A DNA stretch of 17,337 nucleotides, taken from CAYMTN01 sp964393335. GTDB taxonomy: Bacteria > Chloroflexota > Anaerolineae > Aggregatilineales > Aggregatilineaceae. A model generated the notes under the pieces. That model did no database searches. It was not told the origin of the DNA and saw only the letters and a program-made list of their open reading frames with translations. Below, one piece after another: positions 8,048-15,972 of this stretch; within the stretch, counting starts at the first letter, position 1, and every line of letters starts with the position of its first letter. The position numbers and the translations under genes are program-made. The stretch is from the NCBI GenBank assembly GCA_964393335.1, contig CAYMTN010000106.1, positions 1-17,337 of the forward strand. The letters run 5' to 3'.

Positions 8048-9436
8048 ATGCATACCTCAAAAACATTGACCCTGCTGTTTGCCCTGATCGCGCTTGCCAT
8101 CGTGAGCGTGGTCGGATACGTGATCCTGCGCAAGCCCGGCCCGCTGTTGACGGACGCCGGATTTGACAAAACACAGATTTCGCCCAATGCAGATGGCGTG
8201 GACGATGTGACGACCATCCGGTACTCGCTCAGCCAACCGGCGACCGTCAGCGTGTACCTGGAAGGCGAAACCGGGACCTACTACTTCCGCAAAAATGAGC
8301 CGCGCAGCTCCGGTGATTACATCGTGGAATTCAGCGGCGTGGTAGATGGTTACACGTTTCCTGAAGAACAGGTGCCCGGCGTCATCGAGCGCCGCCTGAT
8401 CCCCAACGATCACTACACCTGGGTCATCGAAGCGATTGGCGACGAAAAGACCAGCTCTGCCAGCGGAACGCTCGACGTAGTCAACGCCGACAGCGCCCTG
8501 CCGATCCTCTCGACTTTCGACATTTATCCCGACGTGTTCTCGCCAAATCAGGACGGAATCCGCGATCGCACCAGCATCAACATCTACCTGGAAAAACCAG
8601 CCAATCTCTCCGTCTACCTGGAAGATGCCAGCGGCGAGCGCTCGTACCTATCCGAACGCGAAAAAGGCCGCGAGCCGGGCGATATGGGCAATCACGAATT
8701 CGATTACGACGGCGGCGTGGATCAGGGTATGGAACCGCCGCCCGACGGAACATACGCCGTGTACGCCGTCGCCCAGGATGCCGAGGGCCAACGTACCACC
8801 CGGCGCGGTGACCTGACGATCCAGGATGGCGGGCTGCCGCAAGCCGAGATCAGGCCGCAGACTACGGGCGCTGTCGTGTATTTTGAGCAAGTTCCCTACG
8901 CCGAACGGTACTACACCGACGCCGACACGACCGGCGACACATACCCGTACCCGGAAGGAATCGCTTCCGATCTGGCGTCGATCACGATGGTTCGCGGCGA
9001 CCTGCTGGTGTTCAAGCTGACAGTCAGCAACTACAGCTCGACTCCGATCCGCACGGCGGGGCCGTTCCCTGGCACGGTGTACCAGTTCGAGCAGACTGCC
9101 GCCAGCCTGAATGCCTTTGAGCAGTCGGGGGCATGGCGGGTTGGCATCAAATGTGACACTGTTTACAGCGATTTTCCCTGGCGGTGGGCGCTGGCTCCCA
9201 AAGACGAGCTTGAAGCCGTTTACGACGACGAAACCGGCGAAACCTATTACTACCTGCTGCCGGGCCAGCAGGCCGAGGTGTGGGGAGCCATCCGCATGAC
9301 GACGATTCGCAAAGCACGCAACCCGCAGTTCTGTTGGGCGGGCCTGATCCATGAAGACGTGGGCATCCCCCCATTCCAGGAACGCGTCGGCGCGCGGGAA
9401 ATCGAACTGGTGTTGCCACCTGATGAAAACAACTAA
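8048..9436 (+). CDS. Membrane-anchored FlgD-Ig-like repeat protein
   Basis: The product has 462 residues from the ATG at 8048, chosen because AGGA (8039-8042) lies 5 bases upstream; the ATG at 8042 (two residues longer) has the same bases directly against it. A short n-region is followed by one hydrophobic helix (about 8-27), with no Cys lipobox, so the protein is probably membrane-anchored and mostly outside. Two FlgD-Ig-like modules follow, each opened by a SPNxDGxxD motif (near 45-53 and 165-173), an Asp-rich turn common in such extracellular Ig folds. The C-terminal part from about 310 resembles a BsuPI/DUF4352-like beta domain (GDLLVFKLTVSN). No enzyme motif is seen. It is followed by the PhnD-type lipoprotein, suggesting a shared envelope role. 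The module recognition is fairly secure; the function is unknown. Confidence 0.8.
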   Translation: MHTSKTLTLLFALIALAIVSVVGYVILRKPGPLLTDAGFDKTQISPNADGVDDVTTIRYSLSQPATVSVYLEGETGTYYFRKNEPRSSGDYIVEFSGVVDGYTFPEEQVPGVIERRLIPNDHYTWVIEAIGDEKTSSASGTLDVVNADSALPILSTFDIYPDVFSPNQDGIRDRTSINIYLEKPANLSVYLEDASGERSYLSEREKGREPGDMGNHEFDYDGGVDQGMEPPPDGTYAVYAVAQDAEGQRTTRRGDLTIQDGGLPQAEIRPQTTGAVVYFEQVPYAERYYTDADTTGDTYPYPEGIASDLASITMVRGDLLVFKLTVSNYSSTPIRTAGPFPGTVYQFEQTAASLNAFEQSGAWRVGIKCDTVYSDFPWRWALAPKDELEAVYDDETGETYYYLLPGQQAEVWGAIRMTTIRKARNPQFCWAGLIHEDVGIPPFQERVGAREIELVLPPDENN

Positions 9437-9478
9437 CCGGCGGTGCCCATCTTGCCGCGACCGGGCAAGTGCTGTACC

Positions 9479-10621
9479 ATGTGGAATGAGTGTTGGCATC
9501 AGCGGGGGAGGTGTGACATCAAACACCAGGCACCATTTTTCAAGCGAAATCTGATCGCCGGATTACTGCTCCTGGCCATATTGGCAGCCGGATGCGGCGG
9601 TAGTTCCGATGCGCGCCCGACGCACATTCCCACGCGTATCCCGCCCACGCCCACCCAACGATCCACGCCGCTGCCGGGCGTGCCTGCTGCGCCGGTGTTG
9701 GGCCAGGGCGAACGCCAGATCGTGATCCAGATCACGCTGTACGGCGACAAACCGACCGACGACGCCCGGCAAAGCGCTACCCAATTGCAGCAGCGGCTGC
9801 GCGATGACCTGGACCTGGACTTTTCAGTCACGTTCACCAACGAAACCACCGCGCTTGAGGCGCTGTGCAGCGGTGCACCGGATGTTGCGTGGGTCAGCGC
9901 CTATACCTACGTGGCCGCCGAAGCGAAGTGTGGCGCGGTGCCAACGCTCGCGATCAAACGCGGGCGACCGCCGCTGGTGACCATCGGCCAGACTGCCGAG
10001 ATTCTGGCATCCGCCGAGATTACGACGATGAGCCAGCTTGCAGGCAAGACGTTCTGTCGCAGCAATGAGCAGGACCTCTTTACGAGCTGGGTTTTCCCCA
10101 GCCTTGTCATGGACAGCCAGGGCGTTGACCCGATGCTTGACCTCGGTAACGTGTACGACTACCCTGACGATTTGACCATGCTAAGCGCGCTGGCGAACGG
10201 CAATTGCGCGGCTGTTTCACTGCCGCCGGAGCGTTTCGACGATCTGCTGCCACAGCTAGCAGACAATCTGAGCGCGCCTGGGCAGACAGTCTCAACCGCT
10301 GAACTAACCAATCGCATCAAAGTGCTGAGTCCCGCCGGAAACGTCGTTTCGCCTGCAGACCCGCTGCAATGGCAAGGCTACGCGGCCAATGTCATCCCGT
10401 ATGAAACGCTGGTATTCCCGCCGAACCAGACTATTCCCCAGGATATGCGCCAGCGCATCACGGACGCGGTCTCAGAATTCTTGAATGACCGCACAAGCGG
10501 TACGCAGCGCCAAAAGAACTTGCTCGACGCGACCGGTATCTTTAACGTCGATGCTCAGGATTTTGCCCGTGTGCAGGCGCTGATCACGAACACGAAAGTG
10601 GATATGACGTTCAGCCAATAA
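9479..10621 (+). CDS. PhnD/SsuA-type periplasmic-binding lipoprotein
   Basis: The C-terminal 350 residues match the PhnD/SsuA/transferrin-like substrate-binding fold: a first lobe starting QIVIQITLYGD, the conserved GAPDVAWVSAYTYV segment, and the TFCRSNEQDLFTSW region. A lipoprotein signal is clear: FKRNLIAGLLLLAILAAGC, then a Thr/Pro linker. From the ATG at 9479 the lipobox is Cys39, which is rather late. A GTG start at 9443 would add 12 more residues. A GGGGGAGG Shine-Dalgarno at 9504-9511 points instead to an ATC at 9518, which would put the lipobox at Cys26 (see findings). Four further Cys lie in the mature part and may form disulfides. No ABC permease or ATPase is adjacent, so it is an orphan binding protein; the ligand is unknown. 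It probably shares an operon with the FlgD-Ig gene. Confidence 0.85.
   Translation: MWNECWHQRGRCDIKHQAPFFKRNLIAGLLLLAILAAGCGGSSDARPTHIPTRIPPTPTQRSTPLPGVPAAPVLGQGERQIVIQITLYGDKPTDDARQSATQLQQRLRDDLDLDFSVTFTNETTALEALCSGAPDVAWVSAYTYVAAEAKCGAVPTLAIKRGRPPLVTIGQTAEILASAEITTMSQLAGKTFCRSNEQDLFTSWVFPSLVMDSQGVDPMLDLGNVYDYPDDLTMLSALANGNCAAVSLPPERFDDLLPQLADNLSAPGQTVSTAELTNRIKVLSPAGNVVSPADPLQWQGYAANVIPYETLVFPPNQTIPQDMRQRITDAVSEFLNDRTSGTQRQKNLLDATGIFNVDAQDFARVQALITNTKVDMTFSQ
9504..9511 (+). promoter_or_regulatory. Strong Shine-Dalgarno that decides the start of the PhnD-type lipoprotein
   Basis: GGGGGAGG is the strongest ribosome site in this region. Six bases after it, in the lipoprotein frame, stands ATC (9518-9520), not ATG, GTG or TTG. 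The GTG codons right after the motif are out of frame. The ATG at 9479 and GTG at 9443 upstream have no comparable site. The site fits initiation at 9518. Confidence 0.6.
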
Positions 10622-10645
10622 CATGCGCTGACCGATACGCACAAT

Positions 10646-10678
10646 CAAACGGCGCAGCCAGCGTGCTCGCGCCGTTTG
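10646..10678 (+). terminator. Intrinsic terminator after the PhnD-type lipoprotein gene
   Basis: CAAACGGCGC (10646-10655) pairs perfectly with GCGCCGTTTG (10669-10678) over 10 bp, with a 13-base loop, followed by TTTA. It sits 25 bp after the stop codon. The U-tract is short, so termination may be partial, and the next gene pair could receive some read-through. Confidence 0.65.
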
Positions 10679-10703
10679 TTTACCCGGCCAGGAGTCCGGT
10701 GTG

Positions 10704-11669
10704 ATGCCGCCAGAATTAGCCGTCATCATCGTGTCGTGGAATACGCGCGAGCTAACGCTTGACGCGCTGCGCACGCTGATAACCGACCTGGATGTCAATA
10801 GCCCTGGCGCTGACGTGTGGGTCATCGACAACGCCTCCACCGATGGCACGCCCGACGCCGTCCGCACTCACTTTCCGCAGGTCCGGCTGGTTGTCAGCGA
10901 CACGAATCTGGGATTTGCAGCGGGGAATAATTATGCGCTGCGTGCGATGGGTTTCAGTGACACGCCCGGCGCGGGAGATGCCGGCCAGCAGCCCAGAGCC
11001 GTCTATTTGTTGAATTCGGACACGCGCACGCAGCCGGGCGCAACCCGGGCGCTGTATGGTGCGCTGTTGAGCCTGCCGCAAGCGGGCGTAGTCGGCGCGC
11101 AGTTGGCATACGGCGATGGCTCATTTCAGCACGGGGCGTTCATGTTCCCTGGGTTGGGTCAAATGATTGTGGACCTGTTCCGGGTGCCGGGTCGTCTGCA
11201 CGACAGCGCCTTCAACGGACGCTATCCACGCGCCGCCTACGAACATGGCGCGCCGTTTCCCGTCGATCACACGTTGGGCGCAGCCATGATGCTGCGCCGC
11301 GAAGCCATCCAGCAGACCGGGTTGTTTGACGAGCACTATTTCATGTACTGCGAAGAAATCGACTGGAGTATGCGCATCCGCCGCGCCGGGTGGGAAATCT
11401 ACACGGTTCCCGACGCACGAGTCACACACCTGGCAGGGCAGAGCACCAGCCAGGTGCGCCCGCAGAGCGTTGTGAATCTGTGGCGCAGCCGCCTGCGGCT
11501 GTTCAGCATGTACTACTCGCCGTTCAAGCTGTGGTTGGCCCGCCGCCTGCTGCGACTCGGCATGCAGCGCCAGATATGGCTGGCCGAACGCGCGTGTGAA
11601 ACCGGGACAGTATCACGCGATGAGCGCGACGCATTGATCGCTGCCTATCGCACAGTGCAATCGCTGTGA
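10704..11669 (+). CDS. GT2 glycosyltransferase, rhamnosyltransferase-like
   Basis: A 321-residue family 2 glycosyltransferase. It shows the opening LAVIIVSWNTR, the nucleotide-binding VIDNASTDGT (about 40-49), the DTNLGFAAGNNYAL segment (67-80), the DxD-like LLNSDT (103-108) and the acceptor-side block GLFDEHYFMYCEEIDWSMR (206-224). These together are typical of WbbL/RfbF-like enzymes that transfer rhamnose or related sugars to a lipid-linked or surface glycan at the inner face of the membrane. I chose the ATG at 10704, with AGGAG 9 bases upstream; a GTG directly before it at 10701 is equally possible. The second glycosyltransferase follows after 7 bp. The sugar and acceptor cannot be told from sequence. 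Confidence 0.9.
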   Translation: MPPELAVIIVSWNTRELTLDALRTLITDLDVNSPGADVWVIDNASTDGTPDAVRTHFPQVRLVVSDTNLGFAAGNNYALRAMGFSDTPGAGDAGQQPRAVYLLNSDTRTQPGATRALYGALLSLPQAGVVGAQLAYGDGSFQHGAFMFPGLGQMIVDLFRVPGRLHDSAFNGRYPRAAYEHGAPFPVDHTLGAAMMLRREAIQQTGLFDEHYFMYCEEIDWSMRIRRAGWEIYTVPDARVTHLAGQSTSQVRPQSVVNLWRSRLRLFSMYYSPFKLWLARRLLRLGMQRQIWLAERACETGTVSRDERDALIAAYRTVQSL

Positions 11670-11676
11670 GGGTACC

Positions 11677-12423
11677 ATGAGTATCGCCGCCGTGATCCTG
11701 GCGTATAACGAAGAACAGCATATTCGGGATTGTATCGCCAGCGTGGAATGGGCTGACCGGGTTGTCGTATTCCTCGATTCATCCACCGACGACAACACGG
11801 AGACGCTGGCGGCAGCCGCAGGGGCGGAGGTGATCCGCAACCGTTTTGAACATTACGCCCAGCAGCGCAACGACGCTCTGCACGCCGTCGAAGCGGACTG
11901 GATTCTGTTCATCGACGCGGACGAACGATCCAGCCCGCAGCAGGCCATCGAAATCCGTTCCGTTATCGCAGCCGCCGATCACAGCGGCTACTGGATACCA
12001 CGCCATAACTACATTTTTGGCAAGCTAACGCTGCACACCGGTTGGTATCCTGATTACCAGATGCGGCTGCTGCGGCGCGGCAAGGCGCGCTACGACCCGG
12101 CGCGGCAGGTTCACGAGCTGGTTATTCTCGACGGCGACGCGGGTTACCTGAAAGAGCCATTTGTTCACTACAACTATCTCAGTTTTGCTCAATTCAGGAC
12201 CAAACAAAACCGCTACGTGCAGTACGACGCGCGTATCCTGATGGAAGAAGGCGTCCAGCCCAAGCCGCACAAATTCATCACCCGGCCTGTACGCCATTTC
12301 ATCTGGCGCTTTATCACGCTGCGCGGGTACCGGGACGGGCTGCACGGGCTGCGCCTAAGCCTGTTGATGGCGTGGTACGAACTGCAAAAATACGTCCATC
12401 TGCGCCGCTTATACCGCCGGTAA
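11677..12423 (+). CDS. GT2 glycosyltransferase, WaaE/KdtX-like
   Basis: A 248-residue short GT2 enzyme of the WaaE-like group. Marks are AAVILAYNEEQHI (4-16), SVEWADRVVVFLDSSTDDNT (22-41), the DADER metal-binding motif (80-84) and GWYPDYQMRLLRRGKARY with the VHE that follows (122-147). WaaE-type enzymes add glucose to the LPS core in enterobacteria. If the host is a Chloroflexota without LPS, another surface glycan is more likely. The GAGGG Shine-Dalgarno overlaps the stop codon of the previous gene, so the two are translationally coupled. The gene ends 5 bp before the end of the convergent minus-strand gene. The sugar is not known. Confidence 0.9.
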   Translation: MSIAAVILAYNEEQHIRDCIASVEWADRVVVFLDSSTDDNTETLAAAAGAEVIRNRFEHYAQQRNDALHAVEADWILFIDADERSSPQQAIEIRSVIAAADHSGYWIPRHNYIFGKLTLHTGWYPDYQMRLLRRGKARYDPARQVHELVILDGDAGYLKEPFVHYNYLSFAQFRTKQNRYVQYDARILMEEGVQPKPHKFITRPVRHFIWRFITLRGYRDGLHGLRLSLLMAWYELQKYVHLRRLYRR

Positions 12424-12428
12424 CCGGT

Positions 12429-13577
12429 TCAGGATGGCAGCGGCCTGTGCCGCGCGGTGATAATATCGGCCAGCGCGTATAACCCTCCGGCGACGACGCC
12501 GTGTCCGCCCATTAATACCGGGATTGGAGCCTGAGCCGCAGCCTCGGTGAAGTCGCGCAACCAGTTGTCCTGAATCGTCTCCGTCAGAAACAGGTCAGAC
12601 GCAAACCGTTCTGCGTCGCCAGGATAGTGACTGCACGCCGCCATTAGAACCCGCGAGTCGATGATCGCGGCGTCGGCAATGCGTGCCAGTTCCTCAAAAA
12701 ACTGCTGCGGCCCCACCAGTTCCACCAGCCTGCCGATCAGGGACTGCACTTCGCCGCGCGCCAGGCGTTCGCTGGCGACCATGCCGCGCTCTTCCGAAAA
12801 TACACGTATCCAGCACTGAGTCGCTTTGCTCAACGCCTGCCATGCTAGTGGCGAGACGCGCCCCACTAACGCCAGGCGGCTGCCGTCCCGCGCCGCCACG
12901 TCGATGATCCGCCCCACCGGAATGCGGTCCAGAAGCGGGTCGTGCAGCGCTTCGGCCAGATGCGGCGGACACAGCCGGTGCTGCCGAACAATCGCCAGAT
13001 CGGCGGGTGTATCCAGGTCCATGCTTGACACCGGGCGCGCGCCAGACAGCACGCGCACGTCATAATCCCAGTTTTCTTGCAGCATCCAGGCCAGGCTGTT
13101 ATCGCGTTCGGCCTGCTGGATGATTCCCAGGGCGTCGGCAGTATGCGTCAACCCGATCCAATCGCTGGAATGCAAGTTGTTCGTCAGCGCAATATGGGTC
13201 GGAATCTGGCTATCCCGCCCGTATTCGGAGCGGCTGAGCATTCCGTGCATCAAACCAACCAGGTCTTGATCCAACAGCGGCGCGCTGCCAGCACCAAAAT
13301 ACATCACGGGAGATAGATCGTATTGTTCGATCAGCCCGGCCAGCCGCCTGCCAAAGTGAAATGGTCCGGCGCTGTCGATGTCGCGGATCAAAGGCTCCTG
13401 GTCCGGCAGCCACGCCAGGTCCGGCCCGGCTACGACCACCGGCTGGATTCCCTGCGCGTGCAACACGTCTAGCAGATCGAGCACCGCCGCCTGCACAGCC
13501 TGATAGACGAGCTGTTCTGGGCGGCTCTTGCCGCCGGACCCGATCAGAATAACAGCTCCCACCGTTTCGAAGCGCAT
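12429..13577 (-). CDS. Protein with nucleotidyltransferase-like N-terminal half, function unknown
   Basis: I chose the ATG at 13575-13577 (382 residues) because AAGGA lies about 8 bases upstream; a frame reaching 13607 would begin inside the hpf terminator. The first 200 residues resemble the MobA/CofC nucleotidyltransferase fold: the AVILIGSGGKSRP opening (8-20) stands where LAGGxSxRxG is expected, GAGSAPLL lies at 95-102, and SMDLDTPADLAIV (185-197) matches the DxDTPxDL motif late in that fold. The usual Arg/Lys pattern of the nucleotide loop is altered, so activity is uncertain. Residues about 220-382 form a second domain with no motif I recognise, ending in a Gly-rich segment (MGGHGVVAGG, 356-365). 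It lies behind hpf but beyond its terminator. It may be a cofactor guanylyltransferase relative; this is a weak inference. Confidence 0.75.
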   Translation of the reverse strand: MRFETVGAVILIGSGGKSRPEQLVYQAVQAAVLDLLDVLHAQGIQPVVVAGPDLAWLPDQEPLIRDIDSAGPFHFGRRLAGLIEQYDLSPVMYFGAGSAPLLDQDLVGLMHGMLSRSEYGRDSQIPTHIALTNNLHSSDWIGLTHTADALGIIQQAERDNSLAWMLQENWDYDVRVLSGARPVSSMDLDTPADLAIVRQHRLCPPHLAEALHDPLLDRIPVGRIIDVAARDGSRLALVGRVSPLAWQALSKATQCWIRVFSEERGMVASERLARGEVQSLIGRLVELVGPQQFFEELARIADAAIIDSRVLMAACSHYPGDAERFASDLFLTETIQDNWLRDFTEAAAQAPIPVLMGGHGVVAGGLYALADIITARHRPLPS

Positions 13578-13607
13578 CGTCTCGTCCTTCAAAGAACGCC
13601 AGAACAA

Positions 13608-13637
13608 TGAAAAAGCCGGAGGCAGCGCCCCCGGCTT
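13608..13637 (-). terminator. Intrinsic terminator after hpf
   Basis: On the minus strand AAGCCGG and CCGGCTT form a 7-bp stem. An inner GGC/GCC pair closes a 3-base loop, and a run of five T follows (complement of 13610-13614). It starts about 20 bp after the hpf stop codon and should end the transcript from the tad-comF-hpf genes. Confidence 0.8.
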
Positions 13638-13657
13638 GCATAGGCCAACACCGGCGA

Positions 13658-14233
13658 TCAGGCGATTTCTGGCTCCAGCACGCCATAATTCCCGTCTTCG
13701 CGGCGGTACAACACGCCGATTTTTGCAGTTTCGGCGTTGTAGAAGATAAAGAAGCTGTGTCCCAGCAGTTCCATTTGATCGATGGCTTCTTCTTCGCTCA
13801 TGGGAATCAGCGCCACCTGCTTGCGGCGCACGATCACCAGTTTTTCTTCGTCGTCTTCGTCCAGGTCAACCGGTACCGGCTCCATCGCCGCCAGTTCCGC
13901 TTCCGGCTCGACGAACCGGTTGCTCCCACGCCGCTTACGACGTCCTTTATACCGCTCGATTTGCCGGTACATTTTATCGAGTGCCACATCCAGCGCGGCA
14001 TAAATATCGGTTTGTTTCTTATCTTCCGAACGCAGAATCACCCCGCGCGTATTACGCACGGTCAATTGGGCAATACACTGGTCCAGGCCTTGCTTACGCT
14101 TCTCGATTGCCAGGTCCACACGCACTTCTTGAATATTCGGCAGATACCGGTCCAGCCTGCTCACCTTCTTTTCGACATGCTCCTGCAAATCTGTCGTCGC
14201 ATCAACATTTCGTGCGTGAATCTTGAGTTCCAT
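13658..14233 (-). CDS. hpf: Ribosome hibernation promoting factor, long form
   Basis: The 191-residue protein has the N-terminal HPF/RaiA domain (1-95, starting MELKIHARNVDATTDL), an acidic linker (about 108-130) and the C-terminal dimerisation domain (131-188, including HSFFIFYNAETAKIGVLYRREDGNYGVLEP). Long-form HPF binds the small-subunit decoding region and joins two ribosomes into inactive 100S dimers in stationary phase. An AGGAG Shine-Dalgarno lies 6 bases before the ATG. It begins 44 bp after comF, a gene order found in many bacteria, and is closed by its own terminator. No separate promoter was evident in the 44-bp gap. Confidence 0.96.
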   Translation of the reverse strand: MELKIHARNVDATTDLQEHVEKKVSRLDRYLPNIQEVRVDLAIEKRKQGLDQCIAQLTVRNTRGVILRSEDKKQTDIYAALDVALDKMYRQIERYKGRRKRRGSNRFVEPEAELAAMEPVPVDLDEDDEEKLVIVRRKQVALIPMSEEEAIDQMELLGHSFFIFYNAETAKIGVLYRREDGNYGVLEPEIA

Positions 14234-14277
14234 AGCTATCTCCTTTTAGCGTGCCGCAATCCGCTCACAACACCACA

Positions 14278-14961
14278 CTATACGGGCATCCCCGTATCGC
14301 GCACTTTCGAAAACACCGCGCCGGCAACTGCAGCCCCATAAACACCCTTCGCCCCGGCGGCGCGCAGCGCATCCGCGCACGCGGCCAACGTAGCGCCGGT
14401 TGTCAGCACGTCGTCTATTACCAGCACCCGCCGCCCGGCAACCCTCTCGACGACAGCTTCAAACGCGCCGTCCACGTTAACCCGGCGTTCCTGCGCATCC
14501 AGATGAACCTGGCTGGCGGTTTCTCGCACACGGGTGACGGCATCAGGAACAAATGCCCACCCGGCTGTCTGAGCCAGATAGGTCGCCAGCAGCGCCGCCT
14601 GGTTATAGCCCCGCTCGCGCAGCCGGTTGGGATGCAGCGGCACCGCCGTCACCAGATCGACCGGCCACGCCATCCCGTTCACCGCTTCACTTAGCAGGTC
14701 TCCCAGGGATTCCACCAGCCGCGTCTGACGATCATACTTGAACGCATGAATCGCCGCGCTGATCGCACCTTCATAGTTCGCGCGCGCACACACGCCATCC
14801 AGCCCCTGCACATCGCGCGGTGGGGCCTGGGTAATAGTGGACAGGCATTTTACACACAAAAAACTCCCCACACGCTCACAACTCACACACTGCGGCGGAA
14901 ACAGAAGATCGAGCGCCGTTGTGGCTGCCTGCTGTGCCAGGAGTTTTATCGAGATTTTCAT
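14278..14961 (-). CDS. comF: ComF family phosphoribosyltransferase-like protein
   Basis: The 227-residue product fits the ComF family. A CxxC...CxxC zinc ribbon lies at Cys25, Cys28, Cys36 and Cys39. The RERGYNQA motif is at 115-122, and the PRPP-loop VLVIDDVLTTGATL is at 179-192. ComF acts in the cytoplasm in natural transformation, helping handle incoming single-stranded DNA; in many species the family is kept without proven competence. The start at 14961 is the only usual start in frame after an upstream stop, but no Shine-Dalgarno is visible, so translation may depend on coupling to tadC, which ends 37 bp upstream. It sits between tadC and hpf, which suggests a Tad-linked DNA-uptake role (inference). 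Confidence 0.93.
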   Translation of the reverse strand: MKISIKLLAQQAATTALDLLFPPQCVSCERVGSFLCVKCLSTITQAPPRDVQGLDGVCARANYEGAISAAIHAFKYDRQTRLVESLGDLLSEAVNGMAWPVDLVTAVPLHPNRLRERGYNQAALLATYLAQTAGWAFVPDAVTRVRETASQVHLDAQERRVNVDGAFEAVVERVAGRRVLVIDDVLTTGATLAACADALRAAGAKGVYGAAVAGAVFSKVRDTGMPV

Positions 14962-14998
14962 AGACGGTTTGACGATGACGATCCGACCAGTTTTCCGA

Positions 14999-15943
14999 TC
15001 AAAAACTGCCCATTACACCTGATTCCATCAAAATAATCACCGATGGCCCCAGCAGCACGATCCAGATCGACGGAAAGATCAACAACACCATCGGCAGCAT
15101 CATTTTCACCGGGGCCTGCTGCGCTTTTTCCTGCGCGCGCTGGCGGCGCTTGACACGCATCTGATCCGACTGAATGCGCAGAATCTTGGCAACACTCACG
15201 CCAAGCTGCTCAGCCTGGATCAGCGCCGCGACAAAACTGGTTACGTCCGGCACGTCCATGCGGTTTGACATATCGCGCAGCGCCTCACTGCGCCGCTTGC
15301 CAAGTTGAATCTCTTGCAGTACACGGCCAAACGCAATCGCCAGGTCGTTGTCCCATTTTTCGTAGACCTTACTCATCGCCTGCTCAAAACCGAGACCGGC
15401 CTCTACACAGATTGTCAACAAGTCCAGCGCATCTGGCAAACTTTTTAGGATTTGATCCCGGCGGCGACTGATCTGGCCCTGCAATTGGAGCGCCGGCAGA
15501 TAGTACCCCAAGACGGCACCGCCAATCGTCCCCAGCGTGCCCTTGACCACGCCCCAGTTCGTCAGGAAGAAGAACATCACAAACGCGCCAACTCCCAACC
15601 CAATCGTCAACGCGATGCGCTGGCCGAAGAAGGCGACCGGCTCCATCGTTTGCGATTTTCCGGCCAGTTCGATCTGCCGCCGGATGCTTTCGATCTGGTT
15701 TTCAGGCGTAAACCGGACGGCAAAACGGGCCAACCCGCGATACATAGGAATGATGACACGCTCTCGCGTGCTCAGCGACAGCTCAAGCTCTTCGAGTGAT
15801 TCGGGCAGATCACGATCACCGTATTCCTGCAAACGTTTTTCAAGCGGATCCACATCTTCGTCATCACGCATTCCGACGATGATCAGCCCGCCCAATAAGA
15901 TGACACCGGCGACGATCAACCCAATAATGGCAGCCGTTCCCAT
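14999..15943 (-). CDS. tadC: Tad platform protein TadC (type II secretion F family)
   Basis: The 314-residue protein has an N-terminal membrane helix (about 4-24), a pair of helices near 105-150, a T2SSF/GspF domain with LPDALDLLTICVEAGLGFEQAM, and a hydrophobic C-terminal helix. TadC and TadB form the inner-membrane platform on which the CpaF/TadA ATPase assembles Flp-type pili. A strong AGGAGG (15950-15955) lies 6 bases before the ATG. The gene comes 87 bp after tadB, with a nested hairpin in that gap, and is followed by comF after 37 bp. The TadB/TadC labels rest on order and on the sequence pattern; both are members of the same fold family. Confidence 0.92.
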   Translation of the reverse strand: MGTAAIIGLIVAGVILLGGLIIVGMRDDEDVDPLEKRLQEYGDRDLPESLEELELSLSTRERVIIPMYRGLARFAVRFTPENQIESIRRQIELAGKSQTMEPVAFFGQRIALTIGLGVGAFVMFFFLTNWGVVKGTLGTIGGAVLGYYLPALQLQGQISRRRDQILKSLPDALDLLTICVEAGLGFEQAMSKVYEKWDNDLAIAFGRVLQEIQLGKRRSEALRDMSNRMDVPDVTSFVAALIQAEQLGVSVAKILRIQSDQMRVKRRQRAQEKAQQAPVKMMLPMVLLIFPSIWIVLLGPSVIILMESGVMGSF

Positions 15944-15972
15944 GAATGGCCTCCTAGTCTACAAAGTTCAGC

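Noticed and set aside
8648..9526. 292-codon minus-strand frame opposite the FlgD-Ig gene
   Set aside because: The plus-strand protein has a membrane anchor and repeated SPNxDGxxD modules; the antisense frame has none and no ribosome site.
14259..14270. Twelve bases identical to a lac operator half-site (TTGTGAGCGGAT on the minus strand) before hpf
   Set aside because: Only one half is present with no symmetric partner, and there is no lac-type gene nearby. Considered a chance match.
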